A DNA stretch of 64,000 nt from Cepaea nemoralis (GCA_014155875.1 JACEFZ010003403.1:124001-188000), one strand, 5' to 3'. Positions 33,811 through 44,559 are shown, counted from the first letter of the stretch. Notes: a model not told the origin generated them from the sequence alone. Program-made: numbers and translations.

Positions 33811-34167
33811 TTAGAAAATCCGAGTTTTTATAACAGAATTTGCACTACCATTTCTGACTGACAGCTGTAAGGTCAGTTGTTGAGTAATGATTCGCCTATC
33901 AGTGAGAATAATGCCATCAGCGCATTTCAACATTTCTGAGTTGGATGGCTCTTGCAGGACGCCCACAGCGCGGCCGATCAAACAGCTCCGTATCTCCATT
34001 TTCCGACTCTTTGTTTCTCTGAACCAAGCTACTGACTGTACTCCTATTGACTTTAAAACTTCCATACACATCACATAGACGCTTGAATGTTCATAAGTTT
34101 CCTTCTCTACAAAGAGAAATTCCATCACAATTTGCTGCTTATAACACCAACTGCTAACACGCTCCAT
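33811..34167 (-). pseudogene. mariner transposase, N-terminal DNA-binding half
   Basis: A 118-residue frame beginning MERVSSWCYKQQIVMEFLFV. It keeps the spacing of the mariner paired helix-turn-helix region (SIGVQSVAWFRETKSRK; then IGRAVGVLQEPSNSE), although the most usual motif residues are changed. Confidence 0.65.
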
Positions 34168-34322
34168 TTCAACAGGTCTAGGGCAGCCACATTAATTTGC
34201 CGGTTGGGTTGAAATTTGGTGCACACAATCGGCAAATACCATATATAAAGTGGGCAAAATGTCATACTTCTATCATTAGCTGAGAACAACAATGTGGTGC
34301 ATTACTTTAGGAACGATCCTCG

Positions 34323-34679
34323 TATATTCGACGAAAAACACATGCATTTTGAAATTTAATGAAGTTCCCACCATTAGGTGTTTGGAATCCACATTATGCG
34401 GACAAACTTAGAAGTGAATCTGCGATGTACGGCTGAGTTAACAAATGTTCCACATTCTAACAGTATCAGTGACTTTGTGTGTTAATATTTCAGCCTGAAA
34501 GATTAATCTGTTCACTTCCACATACGTATCTGAAGTCTGCAGTGTGCACCTGACAAGATGAAGCGCAAAATGCCAGACAGCACTGTGCAACATATTTGTA
34601 TTTTCTCTAAAATGTACAAAGGGAGTACACTGCTTTATATATTTAAAGGTAGGAGATATATCCTACTTCTAGGCGCATC
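34323..34679. other. Spacer, no recognised feature
   Basis: AT-rich; no protein-like frame or known repeat seen. Confidence 0.4.
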
Positions 34680-37333
34680 CACTGGGTGGCGGATGGTGGA
34701 GTGGTCTCTAGATATTTTGTCTAGTGGTTAGTTGTGAATGTTGAAAAAGCAGCCGTGGACCAACGCAGGAGGTGGTCACTAAGAGGAGGCGAGTTAGTTG
34801 GTGGGGTAGCCGCCATCTCTATAAAACACTTAACTCTTTGACGTGACCATCGGCGTGTAAGAGGTCCCATGTATAATCTTTCCCCTGCTGCCTTGCAGAG
34901 TCTTGTCTTTTAGACAAAGGCTAATGGAGTCATCCATACATAAACCGACGGAAGGCAAGGGGAAACCACTGCTCTATTCCCCCTTCCCCCCCCCCCCCCC
35001 AAAAAAATAAAAATAAAATCAAAATCATGAATGTAAACAATCGATAAATATGACGTTAATAGGGACCCCAGCGGAGTCTCTTTGTCCGGTAGGGAGCACC
35101 ATGTACTATACGTTATACCCAATCATCATCAAGCAACTGTATGCAAATTAAATGTTAAAAATACATTAAATGTTGATACATGGAATGTCAGAATACTTAG
35201 CAAGAATGAAAAGTTAGATAATATCAAGGAAGAAATAGAAAGAAGATAGATATGTCAAGGATTAGCCAGGCACGGGAAATATTTAGATAATTATAAATTA
35301 TATACTCTGGAGGGAAGGACTATAAAAGGGGAGTTGGCATAATGTTTGTTCATATAAGTGCTAGAACAGTTAACGTATTTTGGACAATATCAAGTATTAT
35401 TAGTGAAACTCCACGGCAAACCTCCAAATGTTTACATAAAAGTATATAAGCCAGCAGCAGGCTGTAAAGAATATAGTTATATTTATAACGAATTATACAC
35501 GACCGTGGAAAAGTGTAAAAATTTTGAAATGACTGTCATACTCAAAGATTTCAATGCTAAATAGGCAGCTAACAGGTGAGTGGTGTGACTGGTGGCTATG
35601 GCCTAGGTGATAGGAATGAGACAGGCGACAGATTAATAGCATGGGTAGAATATAAAATGGTAATTAGTAACACCTGGTTCAAACACCAATGCCACGGAGA
35701 TAATAGATTATTGATGAACTATGGGACACATTGCGGGAATAAATCCAATAGACATCAACTGAAATAATTCCATCTAAACGTAGAATTACAAAAAAGAAAT
35801 GGATCTCAGATGAAATTTTGCAGATGCTGGATGAAAGAAAAAAGAAAAAGCAAGTTAAAGAATAATGTAATAGAATACATAAAAACAAATAATAAACAAA
35901 TGCAAAGCGGCTTAAGATGTCTGGCTGAATCAACAGTGCATGGAGATTGAGACAAACTGTGGACAAGACTCGCATTCCATATATCAACGAATAAATACAA
36001 TAACAGGTAGCAAACCAAGAAATATCACTGAATGTTTAAAATTGAGGAATTATGCAATATTTATGGGGCAAATTGATATATAGAAGTACATGGAATACAC
36101 CAGGTCGGCAGACTGCTGAACGCAATATTATACTGAAGATATACCTCCTGAATTATGTAATTCTATATTTATTGCAATCCCGAAGAAATCAGGAGCCCTG
36201 GAGTGAGACCAATATCGAACAGTTAGTATAATGAGCCACATCATGACTATTTTGCTAAGAATTATCATGCAATTATCATGTCTACATGATAAAGATGCTT
36301 GCAGATCTACAAATTGATGAAAAAGACCTTAGACGTGTAAAAAAACAAAACATGGTGGAAACAAGCTGCCATAAGGATTGATCATGAAGTAGGTCAGTAT
36401 CAGCTTATTAAGAGACGTGTGAGACAGGAGTGTGTAATGTCACCAGATCTTTTTTCCCCACTATACTGTGAACAATATTTTCAGAACTGTAGATGTGAAT
36501 TAAACCCTCATTGGATGACGAAACATTAATATTAGATATGCGAATGATACAGTATTGATTGCAGACAATGAGCAGGATCTGCAACATTTAGTAGATGCGG
36601 TTGTTGCACACAGTGAACAACTAGGGTAAGAATTAAATTGTTTGAAGATACAGATTATGGTCGTCACTAAGAAGAAGGAAATAATAAAATGTAATAAACA
36701 AGTAAATGGTAATATTTTTAAACAAGTGAATTGGTACAATTATCTCGGATCAGTCATAACATCTGATTCGAGATGCTCTGAAGAGGTAGAACAAGAATTG
36801 CCATGGCGAAGGTAGCCTTTTGCAAGATGGAAATCATATTGGCCAATACAAAGATATCATTTGCAACGAGAGTGTTGAGGTGCTACATAGCACTTGTGCT
36901 TTTGTATGGATGTGAAGCGTGGAGAATAAGCTATCAGGCTGAAAACATCTGATGGCTGTGGAAATGTGGTTTCTGAAGAAAGTGCAAATAACGCCACAGA
37001 CAGACAGAAAAACCAATGACCAAGTCCTACAAGAAACAAATGAAAATCGTAAAATGGTTATAGAAACTAGACGTAGATAGTCGCAATCGTTTGGTCACGT
37101 TATGAGAAGAAATAAATTGGAAAACTTGGTGACAACTGGCAAGATCGAGGGGAAGGGGGGAAAAGGGAATACAGAGAAGTAAATACCTGAATGGCTTGGC
37201 CATGTGGCATGGATGAGACAAGAACAGTGAGTTGATCCATGACTCTGGTGATCGAGTGAGTTGGCAAAAATGACCGCCCACGCTTATCGGATGGCACATG
37301 ATGATGATGATGATGATGATGATGATTGATTGA
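34680..37333 (+). mobile_element. RTE-like LINE, near full length, decayed
   Basis: A 5' leader with GGTGGCGGATGGTGGAGTGG, poly-C and AATAGGGACCCCAGCGGAGT (34.68-35.1 kb) precedes endonuclease remains (DTWNVRIL, GVGIMFVHI near 35.2-35.35 kb; VILKDFNAK at 35.55 kb). RT remains follow (FIAIPKKSGALE near 36.18 kb, SPDLFSPLYCE near 36.44 kb, IRYANDTVLIADN near 36.54 kb, with YAND for YADD). The C-terminus FGHVMRRNKLENLVTTGKIE is at 37.1 kb and a (GAT)n(GATT)n tail ends it. Stops and shifts throughout. Confidence 0.75.
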
Positions 37334-37334
37334 T

Positions 37335-37660
37335 TTAGGAATCGACATCACAGCATTCGGGGCATTCCCATAAGTGCTCAGTCCCCATCCTCAGCAGCCA
37401 GCGAAGAGTTCCAACACTAATAGTACCAGTAGCAATCTGATTATACGTCCGTCTCGCCTTTCCTCTGAGCGTTGAGCGTCGGCCAGATCCCCTCGTCACT
37501 CCTCGCTGTCTCATTCTTGCCAGACCATGGTAATCTATTTGCTCCTCCGAGGTGTGCACGTGCTCCCACAAGGCCGCAACCACATCTGCCTTGTCATGTA
37601 TCAATACTCCACCAAGTTCTGCAGAGCCAGCCAATCTGTCCGCCTGTACGCTGGGAAATG
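37335..37660 (-). mobile_element. I-group LINE 3' fragment
   Basis: Minus-strand reading QADRLAGSAELGGVLIHDKA ... TEHLWECPECCDVDS is the end of RNase H and the C-terminus of the I-group ORF2, in one open frame. It is 5'-truncated at QADRLAG. It is butted directly against the tail of the RTE-like copy. Confidence 0.8.
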
Positions 37661-37850
37661 ATGATGATGAAGTTGATATAGTCAATAAATAGACGGGGTA
37701 TCTGGAAGAGCTGTATGATGGTAGGATATCAGATATAAATATTCAAAACAATTTTGAGGGTTCACTAATACTTGCACCCATAGTTGAAGATGTACTACAT
37801 CACACGAAGAAAGGAACTTAGCAGGTGAACTGACAAGAGTGGGACTGGGC
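37661..37850 (+). mobile_element. Displaced inter-domain piece of an RTE-like LINE
   Basis: Reads YLEELYDGRISDINIQNNFE and SLILAPIVEDVL, the linker before the RT domain of RTE-like ORF2. This segment is absent from its normal place in the copy at 34.68-37.33 kb. Confidence 0.55.
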
Positions 37851-38548
37851 ATTTAGAGCGCACCATGAAATAGAACAGGGTAGTGGAGACTTGTTAGAGC
37901 CGATCTTCAGTGTGGCGACGGCAGCTGATGGAAGATAAATAATAATAATTAAAAAAAAATAGGACAGAGAAAAAAAACAACGGCCCCATATACTGACTTT
38001 TCTCCACGAATGAGAAATAACGGCCTTTAATACCAGTCTGCTGTCCGTTTAATGACAAATATGTTGTTACATCCCCTTACTAACTGCTTGGTGGTTTTGA
38101 TTTCATTTCAAAAGTGTGGTCTTAAAGCTGTGAGCGCTGCAACCAGTTCGTGGGTGTCAGCAAAGTTCAATGGGATCAAGGTTGGAACCCTAAAAACACG
38201 TATTTACAGTAGGCTGGGATTGTCGGCGTTGTTTGAGGGAGTTAGACTTAGGGTTTATGATTAAAAAATCAGTCAAGTACTGGAGTTGTTAATACTAGGC
38301 CGACAGTATCCAGATGTCAGTTTGACTAGTAAACGAAATCATCGAATGTGAGACGTAATTATTATACTACCAATATATCCTCCAGGCTGTTACATTTCTT
38401 CTACATCCAGCATAATGAGACAGTCTTTTTTTCATCAAGCACGAGTCAGTCAATACATTTTTGTTGTTGTCATCTGGATACATTAAGCCAATCTACCTGT
38501 TAATAGTATATGACGAACCATGTATTATGATAGCCTACCAATGATATC
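37851..38548. other. Spacer without recognised gene
   Basis: Weak SINE-like pieces only; no convincing coding frame. Confidence 0.35.
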
Positions 38549-38556
38549 CTCTAGAG

Positions 38557-39004
38557 CAGTGGTTCTCAACCGGTGGGGAATTCCCCCCCAGGGGGGAATT
38601 TCATGGTTTCCAGGGGGGGGGGGGGAATGAAGACCATTTCAAGATCGTGTTAATACAAGAACCGGTTACTTGACATAGTTTTTCCCTTCATACTTTACAG
38701 TTATGTATGTCTCGTCCTTCTAAAATTCATTTTATAAAGTAAGTAGACCCACAAATCATGTTTTATGTGGATGTCTAGACTTGTTTTAGTATATGCTATT
38801 ACATTTGCCTTCCACTTTTACGTATACTGTGTAGGGGTGAGGGGATTTTTAGATAGGAAATATGAAAGGGGGGGGGGGGGAATGACGTTCTGAAAATACG
38901 GTGAAGGGGGGAACGGGCCAAATTTTTGATAGGAAGGGGGGGGGAATGGCGTTCTGAAAATATGGTGAAGGGGGGAATGGGCCAAAAAAGGTTGAGAACC
39001 ACTG
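38557..39004. mobile_element. hAT-type MITE, 448 bp, G-rich interior
   Basis: Terminal inverted repeats CAGTGGTTCTCAACC / GGTTGAGAACCACTG with an exact 8-bp duplication CTCTAGAG (38549-38556 and 39005-39012). The interior has several G-runs and an internal direct repeat (GAATGRCGTTCTGAAAATAY, 38880-38900 and 38944-38964). Confidence 0.9.
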
Positions 39005-39324
39005 CTCTAGAGTCTAGGCTCTTACATTTATTATTCTATATGGTGTGATATGAGTTAGTTAATCACGATATCGTAAACATACCTATTTAGGCTGACCACA
39101 ACGTTTGTGTGCCAATTATAATTAAATAATGTTCACATAGTCCAACTTGTCTTAGCTGCAACGAATAATGTCCATGTCGAAGCAGCAGTTGATTATGTAC
39201 TGCCCATTGCCGTAACTATAACCTGGCCTGCTGACAATGGATCATACTGCCGGCCCGGCGGCCTCTTGTGAATGATCTCTTCAAACAAAGCCCTAAACAA
39301 CCAGCCTCGTCATATGTCGTCATT

Positions 39325-39460
39325 TATTGTATTTTCATCATCATGGAAGAATGTTAATAGAACAGAACCAGAACACGGAGGGCCAAACTTATATCGGGAG
39401 ACATGAACGCACACTTGGCAAAGCACTTGATGATGATGATGATGATGATGATGAATATAC
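39325..39460 (+). mobile_element. LINE 3' tail with (GAT)n
   Basis: Short fragment ending in TTGGCAAAGCACTTGATGAT and about nine GAT units; similar to the tail at 20.75 kb. Confidence 0.45.
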
Positions 39461-39704
39461 AAGCTGCCAGTTTTCTTCGTCTTTCAAGACGTTTCCATTA
39501 TTGTTTTCACCCGTCCATGGAGTTACCAACATTCTTTGAAGGAATCAGTTTCTATAACTTCTAAGTAACTTTTCAGTTTGGGCAACACTTCCCTGGATAG
39601 CATCTTCATAATTAGGTCTGTTGTAGTGGGAAATCGAGTATCGACAAGTAACATGCTGAAATACGATATGTTAAATAAACTAACGATAGGGGATACTGAT
39701 GACT

Positions 39705-39870
39705 AGAACAGCTAAAATGACAGCTAAACATTTGTTGCAGGAGTGTCCAATACATGCGGAACAAAATCAAAAGTATTTTGGCCTACACACCACTCCATTT
39801 GAGGACAAACATTATGGGAGTGCCAACAAGTTTGACTGCTGCCATCTTTGTATTTATTCATATTGACATC
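39705..39870 (+). mobile_element. LINE C-terminal zinc-knuckle fragment
   Basis: Reads TAKHLLQECPIHAEQNQKYF ... YGSANKFDCC, matching the TAEHILQDCPKYN and KLYGPLCEL region of LINE copies A/B but more diverged. Confidence 0.6.
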
Positions 39871-40508
39871 TGATGGTGAACGCAGAATTGGTTTCAATTA
39901 TCTCCACAGAGGCGATTCCGATATATAGCTAAGTAGCTAACAAGACAATCAGCATCCAACTTCTGCAACTTCTCCTCGGAGTGCTTGTGGGTTTGGGTTT
40001 GACTCGAGTTAACTGACGTCGATTCTTCATAATAAATAATAGTCACCATGAGGGCCGATAAGTGTAACGTATTGTAATCATACATAGTTTAGTATGTGTA
40101 AATGAAAACTGCAATTACTTTCTCTGTCTGACAGTGCCCATATTTGTGATTCATCATCATCATCATCATGTGCCATGCCGATTAGCGTGAGCGGTCATGT
40201 TTCGCCATCTCACACGATCGCCAGAAGTCGTGGATCAGCTGTATGTTCTTGTCTCGACCATGCCATGTGGAAAAGCCATCCAAATATTTACTTCTGTGCC
40301 GTCCCGGTACTTCAATTTTAATTCACCGCAAACAAAGGGAATTCCAGGGCACACGTCATATCCTGGAGTCCCCTTATTCGCGCTGTATCTCGGTGTGCAA
40401 TGTAGTCGGTGTGCAAATGGTTTAGTTATGTGTGTGAGTTGACCTGAATATTTCAGTGGTTGTATACTCTTGTGCACACTTAGGGGCTGTTATTGTGTGC
40501 TAATTTGT

Positions 40509-40560
40509 GACCATGAAAAGGGCCCGTTATAGCATTCTTCTAGTGGCCCTGAAAAGGGTC
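40509..40560 (-). promoter_or_regulatory. Two histone mRNA 3' stem-loop-like sequences
   Basis: On minus, 40560-40545 reads GACCCTTTTCAGGGCC, one base from the animal histone stem-loop GGCCCT-TTTC-AGGGCC with the exact TTTC loop, and is followed by AC as in histone mRNAs. 36 nt downstream, 40524-40509 reads GGCCCTTTTCATGGTC, two bases off on the 3' arm. No histone coding sequence is present nearby. Confidence 0.55.
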
Positions 40561-40568
40561 CATTGCTG

Positions 40569-40590
40569 TAACCCTAACCCTAACCCTAAC
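40569..40590 (+). repeat. Telomere-like (TAACCC)3.7
   Basis: Three full TAACCC units plus TAAC, i.e. TTAGGG on the minus strand, inside the TIR element. Confidence 0.9.
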
Positions 40591-41332
40591 GCCATGACAC
40601 GCACTGAAAAAAACTTTAATTGAACGGAGATCCCCCGCCAGTGCTATATATAGCTGCTAACTACGCTATATATAGCTGCTAAAGCTAAATATAGCCTCGT
40701 GACGTCTGTTGCGGTGAATTAAAATTGAAGTACCGCCGTCCCTTTGTTCTTTTCTCTCAGTTTTTTGCCAACTTGTCACCAGGCTCTCCAATTTATTTCT
40801 TCTTATAACTGTCCAAAAAGTGTGACTGTCTACGCCTAATTTCTCTAACCGGTTTACGGTTTTCATTTGTTTCTTGTAGAGTTTGGTCATTGTTATTTTC
40901 TTTCGTCTATCCATGGTATTCTTTGCATTTTCTTCAGAAACCACATTTCCCCAGCCATTAGACGTTTTTAGCTTGTCTGCTCACTGTTCACGCTTCACAT
41001 CCATACAAAAGTATAGGTTCTGTGTTGCACTTCAACACTCTTTTTCTTGTTGCAAATGACACATTCGTATTGGTCAGTATGTTTTCCATATTGCTAAAGG
41101 GCTCCCTTCGCCATAGAGATTCTTGTTCTAATCTCTTCAAGACATTTCCTGTCAGATGTTTTGGCTGTTCCTAGATAATTGCACCGATTCACTTGTTTAA
41201 GAATATTCCTATTTGTACATTACATTGTGATGTTTCATTCTTCCTAGTGACGACCATAATCTGTGTCTTCTTACAATTTAATCCTAATCCTAGTTATTCC
41301 GCAGTGTATTTTGATTACCTATCCAGATTTGG

Positions 41333-41557
41333 GCCGGTCTCTCTGGCCGAGGGGTTACACCACTTCCTCCGTAATCCCGTTTATCACGCAGTCTCGTAGC
41401 GGGCGAGAACTGGTGACTTGCGGGATAACTGAGATGGCCGCTCAGAAAGCAATGGCAAGCTACTGAGCGTAATCTTGCCAAGAAATCAACAGACAGCTGA
41501 AAGATGCTGCTGTTGACAGCGATGTCCTGTAAAAGGATATGCGAATTTAAAAAAAAA
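41333..41557 (+). mobile_element. SINE family A2 with 12-bp duplication
   Basis: Head GGTCTCTCTGGCCGAGGGGT (A box), AGAACTGGTGACTTGCGGGA in place of the A-type B region, core CAGAAAGCAATGGCAAGCTA, end GTAAAAGGATATGCGAATT and an A-run. ATCCAGATTTGG flanks it at 41321-41332 and 41558-41569. Confidence 0.88.
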
Positions 41558-41569
41558 ATCCAGATTTGG

Positions 41570-42225
41570 CATCAGTACACGAAAACTGCTATGAATTATT
41601 ATATGGAAGTTCTTAACTTGGAAAAAAGAAAAAGAAAACAGTTGTTAGGTGTTCAATTATTTCGTGTTAGAATTTATAATACTTTTCTCACTGTTTATAT
41701 AGTTCTTAACAAAGGTTGCTATAATCTGACATGTGGCATGTTTTATCGTATTTATTACTTTTCTTAGTCGCAGTAATATCATTTTATTAAGTTACCAAAT
41801 ATATATGAGGCGTGTGATTTCTCTTTATCTGGACCGAAATCCTCGAGGTATGTACATGTTTGTACTTGTTTCTTCTCTGCTGAATCTTAATATAAATTTG
41901 ATTCATTTTACATTACAAATTCTGATTTGAAAGTGTTTACAATGGTGCGTGCACGCCATGCATTACTGCACGTTTATTTAACACACAGACACCACTGATA
42001 GCCAAGTCAAAAAACAAAGATAACACAGCTACGTGTCTGCACACACGCACTGTGTTAGGCGTTGTGATATCTCTGCTGTATTTTTCCGGGCCGGAAAACT
42101 GATCTCAGGTTACACTTTGTACCAGCAACATATACGTTCATCCGTTACTCTTTTTATGATAGTCTACGAACTACGATCAGTGCTTATTCTTCTTCTTTCA
42201 GTCAATGCCGTGCGGCGTAGGTGAT
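41570..42225. other. AT-rich spacer
   Basis: No repeat family or protein-like frame recognised. Confidence 0.4.
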
Positions 42226-42229
42226 CATG

Positions 42230-42530
42230 TCTGTACACAGACTTATGCCTCTTATGCTGAGAATAATTTTTAATACCGGCGTCCCTCCATACCTTGATAA
42301 ATTGTCCATCATCTTCTCTCTTCTTCTCCACCCTTCCCGATGTGACGACTTACTCCAACTTTCCCTTTCTCATGATATGCCCAAAGAATGTGGACTGTCT
42401 TCTTCTGATCCGTGTAACTAGTTCTCTTTGTGAGTTTACTTCTGTCAAGATGTCTTCATTGGTCTTTATATTCCTCCATGGTTTTCTCATCATTCTTCTA
42501 TTAAACATCGCCGCAGCTTATTCAGTCATA
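42230..42530 (-). mobile_element. RTE-like LINE fragment
   Basis: Minus-strand reading KPWRNIKTNEDILTEV then RRRQSTFFGHIMRKGKLEYV, the C-terminal region of the RTE-like family; diverged subfamily. Confidence 0.65.
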
Positions 42531-42689
42531 CATTTAGCACATCCGTTGTACCACAACGTGTCTTATTTTGTTTTAAAAATACAGTGAACATCACGGTATA
42601 ACATTCTAGGCATTGCCTGGAGTATTTAAAAAAACAAAAAAACAACAACAAAAACAAACACATTTAATGGGGATACAAATCTATACTCG

Positions 42690-42920
42690 GAAACGTGTCA
42701 GTCCACATATTTTTATAGATCAATCGGCACTCGATAGTTAATGTGGTCGCCTTTACTTCCTAGAACATTTTCTGGTATCTATTTCAGACTGAGTTGATCT
42801 AGAAGTTCAGGTCACATAAAAAAAAAACATCTACATAATCACCGCCTTGAGTGGGAATTGAACACATGAACCACCAGGCCGACAGGAATGCGTGCCAACA
42901 GCTGTGTCACCACGGCTCCT
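42690..42920 (-). mobile_element. SINE family D
   Basis: Antisense: ACTTCCTAGAACATTTTCTG, TCAGACTGAGTTGATCTAGA, then GGGAATTGAACACATGAACC (antisense B-box region). Confidence 0.65.
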
Positions 42921-42956
42921 GATATTCGTCATATCTAACATGAAACAAAATAATAA

Positions 42957-43195
42957 GTTAGTTGCATATCCTTTACAGGACGTAGCAGTCAACCCCAGCA
43001 TGTTTTGATTCTTTGTTATTCCTGGACAAGTTTACTTTCAGTAGTTTTCCATAGCTTTCTGAACCGGAACTCATACAATTGTATGGAAACCAACGCAATG
43101 CGGTCTGCTTCCAAATCTCCAGCAGCTGTGTTTCGAACGCGGAATGTGAGATTACTAATTACATTCGTAATGACTTCACCACAGAGCAGGTAAAA
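42957..43195 (-). mobile_element. SINE family A
   Basis: TTAGTTGCATATCCTTTACA start, CAGTAGTTTTCCATAGCTTT core, GTGTTTCGAACGCGG antisense B box. Confidence 0.8.
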
Positions 43196-43202
43196 TGATA
43201 AA

Positions 43203-43545
43203 ACAAGGAACAAATGGAAATCTCCCGGGCTGAGATTGTTGAAAGACTTCAGTCAGTGTCTGCCAAGTCTGGATTGAACAATTTTACAGTAATACAAGGC
43301 TGGTGATTGCGGGATAACTGAGCCTGCAGCTCAGAAAGCAATGACCAACTACTGAGCGTAATCTTGCCAAGAAATCAACAGACAGATGAAAGTTGCTGCT
43401 GTTGACAGCGATGTCCTGTAAAGGATATGCGAATTAAAAAACAAAAACAAGGAAAAAATGGAAATCTCCCGGGCTGAGATTGCTGAAAGACATCAGTCAG
43501 TGTCTGCCAAGTCTGGATTGAACAATTTTACAGTAATATGATTTT
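43203..43545. repeat. ~95-bp direct duplication around a truncated SINE A2
   Basis: The block AATGGAAATCTCCCGGGCTG ... AACAATTTTACAGTAATA occurs at about 43206-43300 and again at about 43452-43546, with a few differences. A 5'-truncated SINE A2 (about 43301-43435) lies between. Far too long for an ordinary target duplication. Confidence 0.85.
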
Positions 43546-43559
43546 ATGAATTAATAAAT

Positions 43560-43805
43560 CAAGAATCAACATCATTGCATGCGGTAATTCCCACACGTTG
43601 CCCGTCCCCTTCTTCAGTAGTCAACGAAGAGTTCTCCGCTAATGGTAGCAGTAGCTCCCTGCATGGCCATCCCCCTGCATTTTTCTCTACGGGTTGAGAG
43701 TCGTCCAGATTCTCTGCTCATCGCCATCCCTTGGACCAACCTCTTCACAGGTGGATCCTTTGTTTTGCTGGATTCTCCACTCGATCCCACAGATCCTTCA
43801 CAACC
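43560..43805 (-). mobile_element. I-group LINE 3' end, decayed
   Basis: Minus-strand remains of the C-terminus (LKDLWDRVENP..., ending at ATGATGTTGATTC near 43565) match the ends at 6.72 and 37.34 kb. Confidence 0.55.
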
Positions 43806-44255
43806 TCAGTTAAACCACTGAATTAACTGTAACCATATTATGATTAAAAAAAATGTCAAACCTCAACCCATGTTAAATGTAGCTATATTTGCTTTTACGC
43901 TTTGTCATTCTTCCTGTCCTGGTAGAATAGTAAATATTAGAAGCGACCTAGCTGTAGGCTGAACCAGTTAAGCTGTGTCAAGTTGAATGATTCAGCATTA
44001 TGAGCGAGGTTAAGTGTTCCGAGAGGCCTTGAAAAGCAGCATGGTGTTATTCCCGCTAAATTTAGGTGCAAACGAAAAACTTGGTCAGGTCGACATGGAC
44101 CCAAATTACCGGTTAACACGATATGCCTCGAGTTACGTTTATTGCTACAATATCCGTATTTATCTTGTTTCTTGTCTTTTAAAACTGTTTGTCACATTGT
44201 TATCGCAGTGTTGATGTTGTAGGTCTCAACGAATTTACTAGAAGGTAATAAACAC

Positions 44256-44505
44256 CGCCGACTCCGTGGCCAAGGAAGGGGTTACGGACGCAGTTAGTGA
44301 TCCCGCATACCCACGTTAGAAACACAGCTGCGCCCGATTTGGCAGCAGATCGCCTTGTTTTTGGTCTTTTACGAAATGATATGGATGCCGGTCGTTCAGA
44401 AAGCAATAGTAAACTACTTAACGTAAATTCCAAGAGATCACAACAGCATAATATGCTGGTGTTGACTGCAAAGTTCTGTCAAGGATGTGCAACTAATATT
44501 TTTAA
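44256..44505 (+). mobile_element. SINE family A
   Basis: GACTCCGTGGCCAAGGAAGG head, CACGTTAGAAACACAGCTGC B region, core CAGAAAGCAATAGTAAACTA, TGTGCAACTAATA end. Confidence 0.82.
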
Positions 44506-44559
44506 TAAACACCAGAGCCCTAATAAAATATTAACAACATGGGATATAGGACAGTAACA

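Larger units (their letters stand above)
32521..34322 (-). mobile_element. mariner-family transposon, inactive, interrupted by a SINE
   Basis: Inverted ends CGAGGGGCGTTC..AAAGTAATGCACCA (left) and their complement (right, 34295-34322), with TA outside the right end. The minus strand holds transposase remains: an N-terminal helix-turn-helix half (34167-33811, MERVSSW, SIGVQSVAWFRE) and the catalytic half (about 33170-32620) with LLLHDNVCPHAS and LPHPPFGPDLTPSGFHLFG. A SINE at 33.25-33.50 kb separates the halves, and frames are broken. Confidence 0.85.
40306..40733. mobile_element. 428-bp TIR element with histone-type stem-loops and telomere-like repeat
   Basis: Perfect 26-bp inverted repeats (40306-40331 starting GGTACTTCAATTTTAATTCA; 40708-40733) are flanked by an exact 8-bp duplication GCCGTCCC (40298-40305, 40734-40741). 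It is non-coding by eye. The superfamily is unclear: 8-bp duplication with GG ends could fit Merlin-like or an atypical hAT/P-like group. The interior holds two histone 3'-stem-loop look-alikes on minus, a (TAACCC)n run and a 17-bp TATA-containing duplication (GCTATATATAGCTGCTAA). Confidence 0.88.
40144..41320 (-). mobile_element. RTE-like LINE 3' half, decayed, carrying a TIR element
   Basis: The (CAT)n at 40150 marks the tail. Minus-strand coding remains run from the C-terminus (HVKT.., 40.2 kb) through RKPWIDRRK (40.9 kb) to thumb and post-YADD sequence (41.0-41.3 kb). Interrupted by the 428-bp TIR element at 40306-40733; its upper end is cut by a SINE at 41.33 kb. Confidence 0.7.

Noticed and set aside
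40569..40590. Interstitial telomere from a chromosome fusion
   Set aside because: Fewer than four units, and located well inside a TIR element with its own target duplication.
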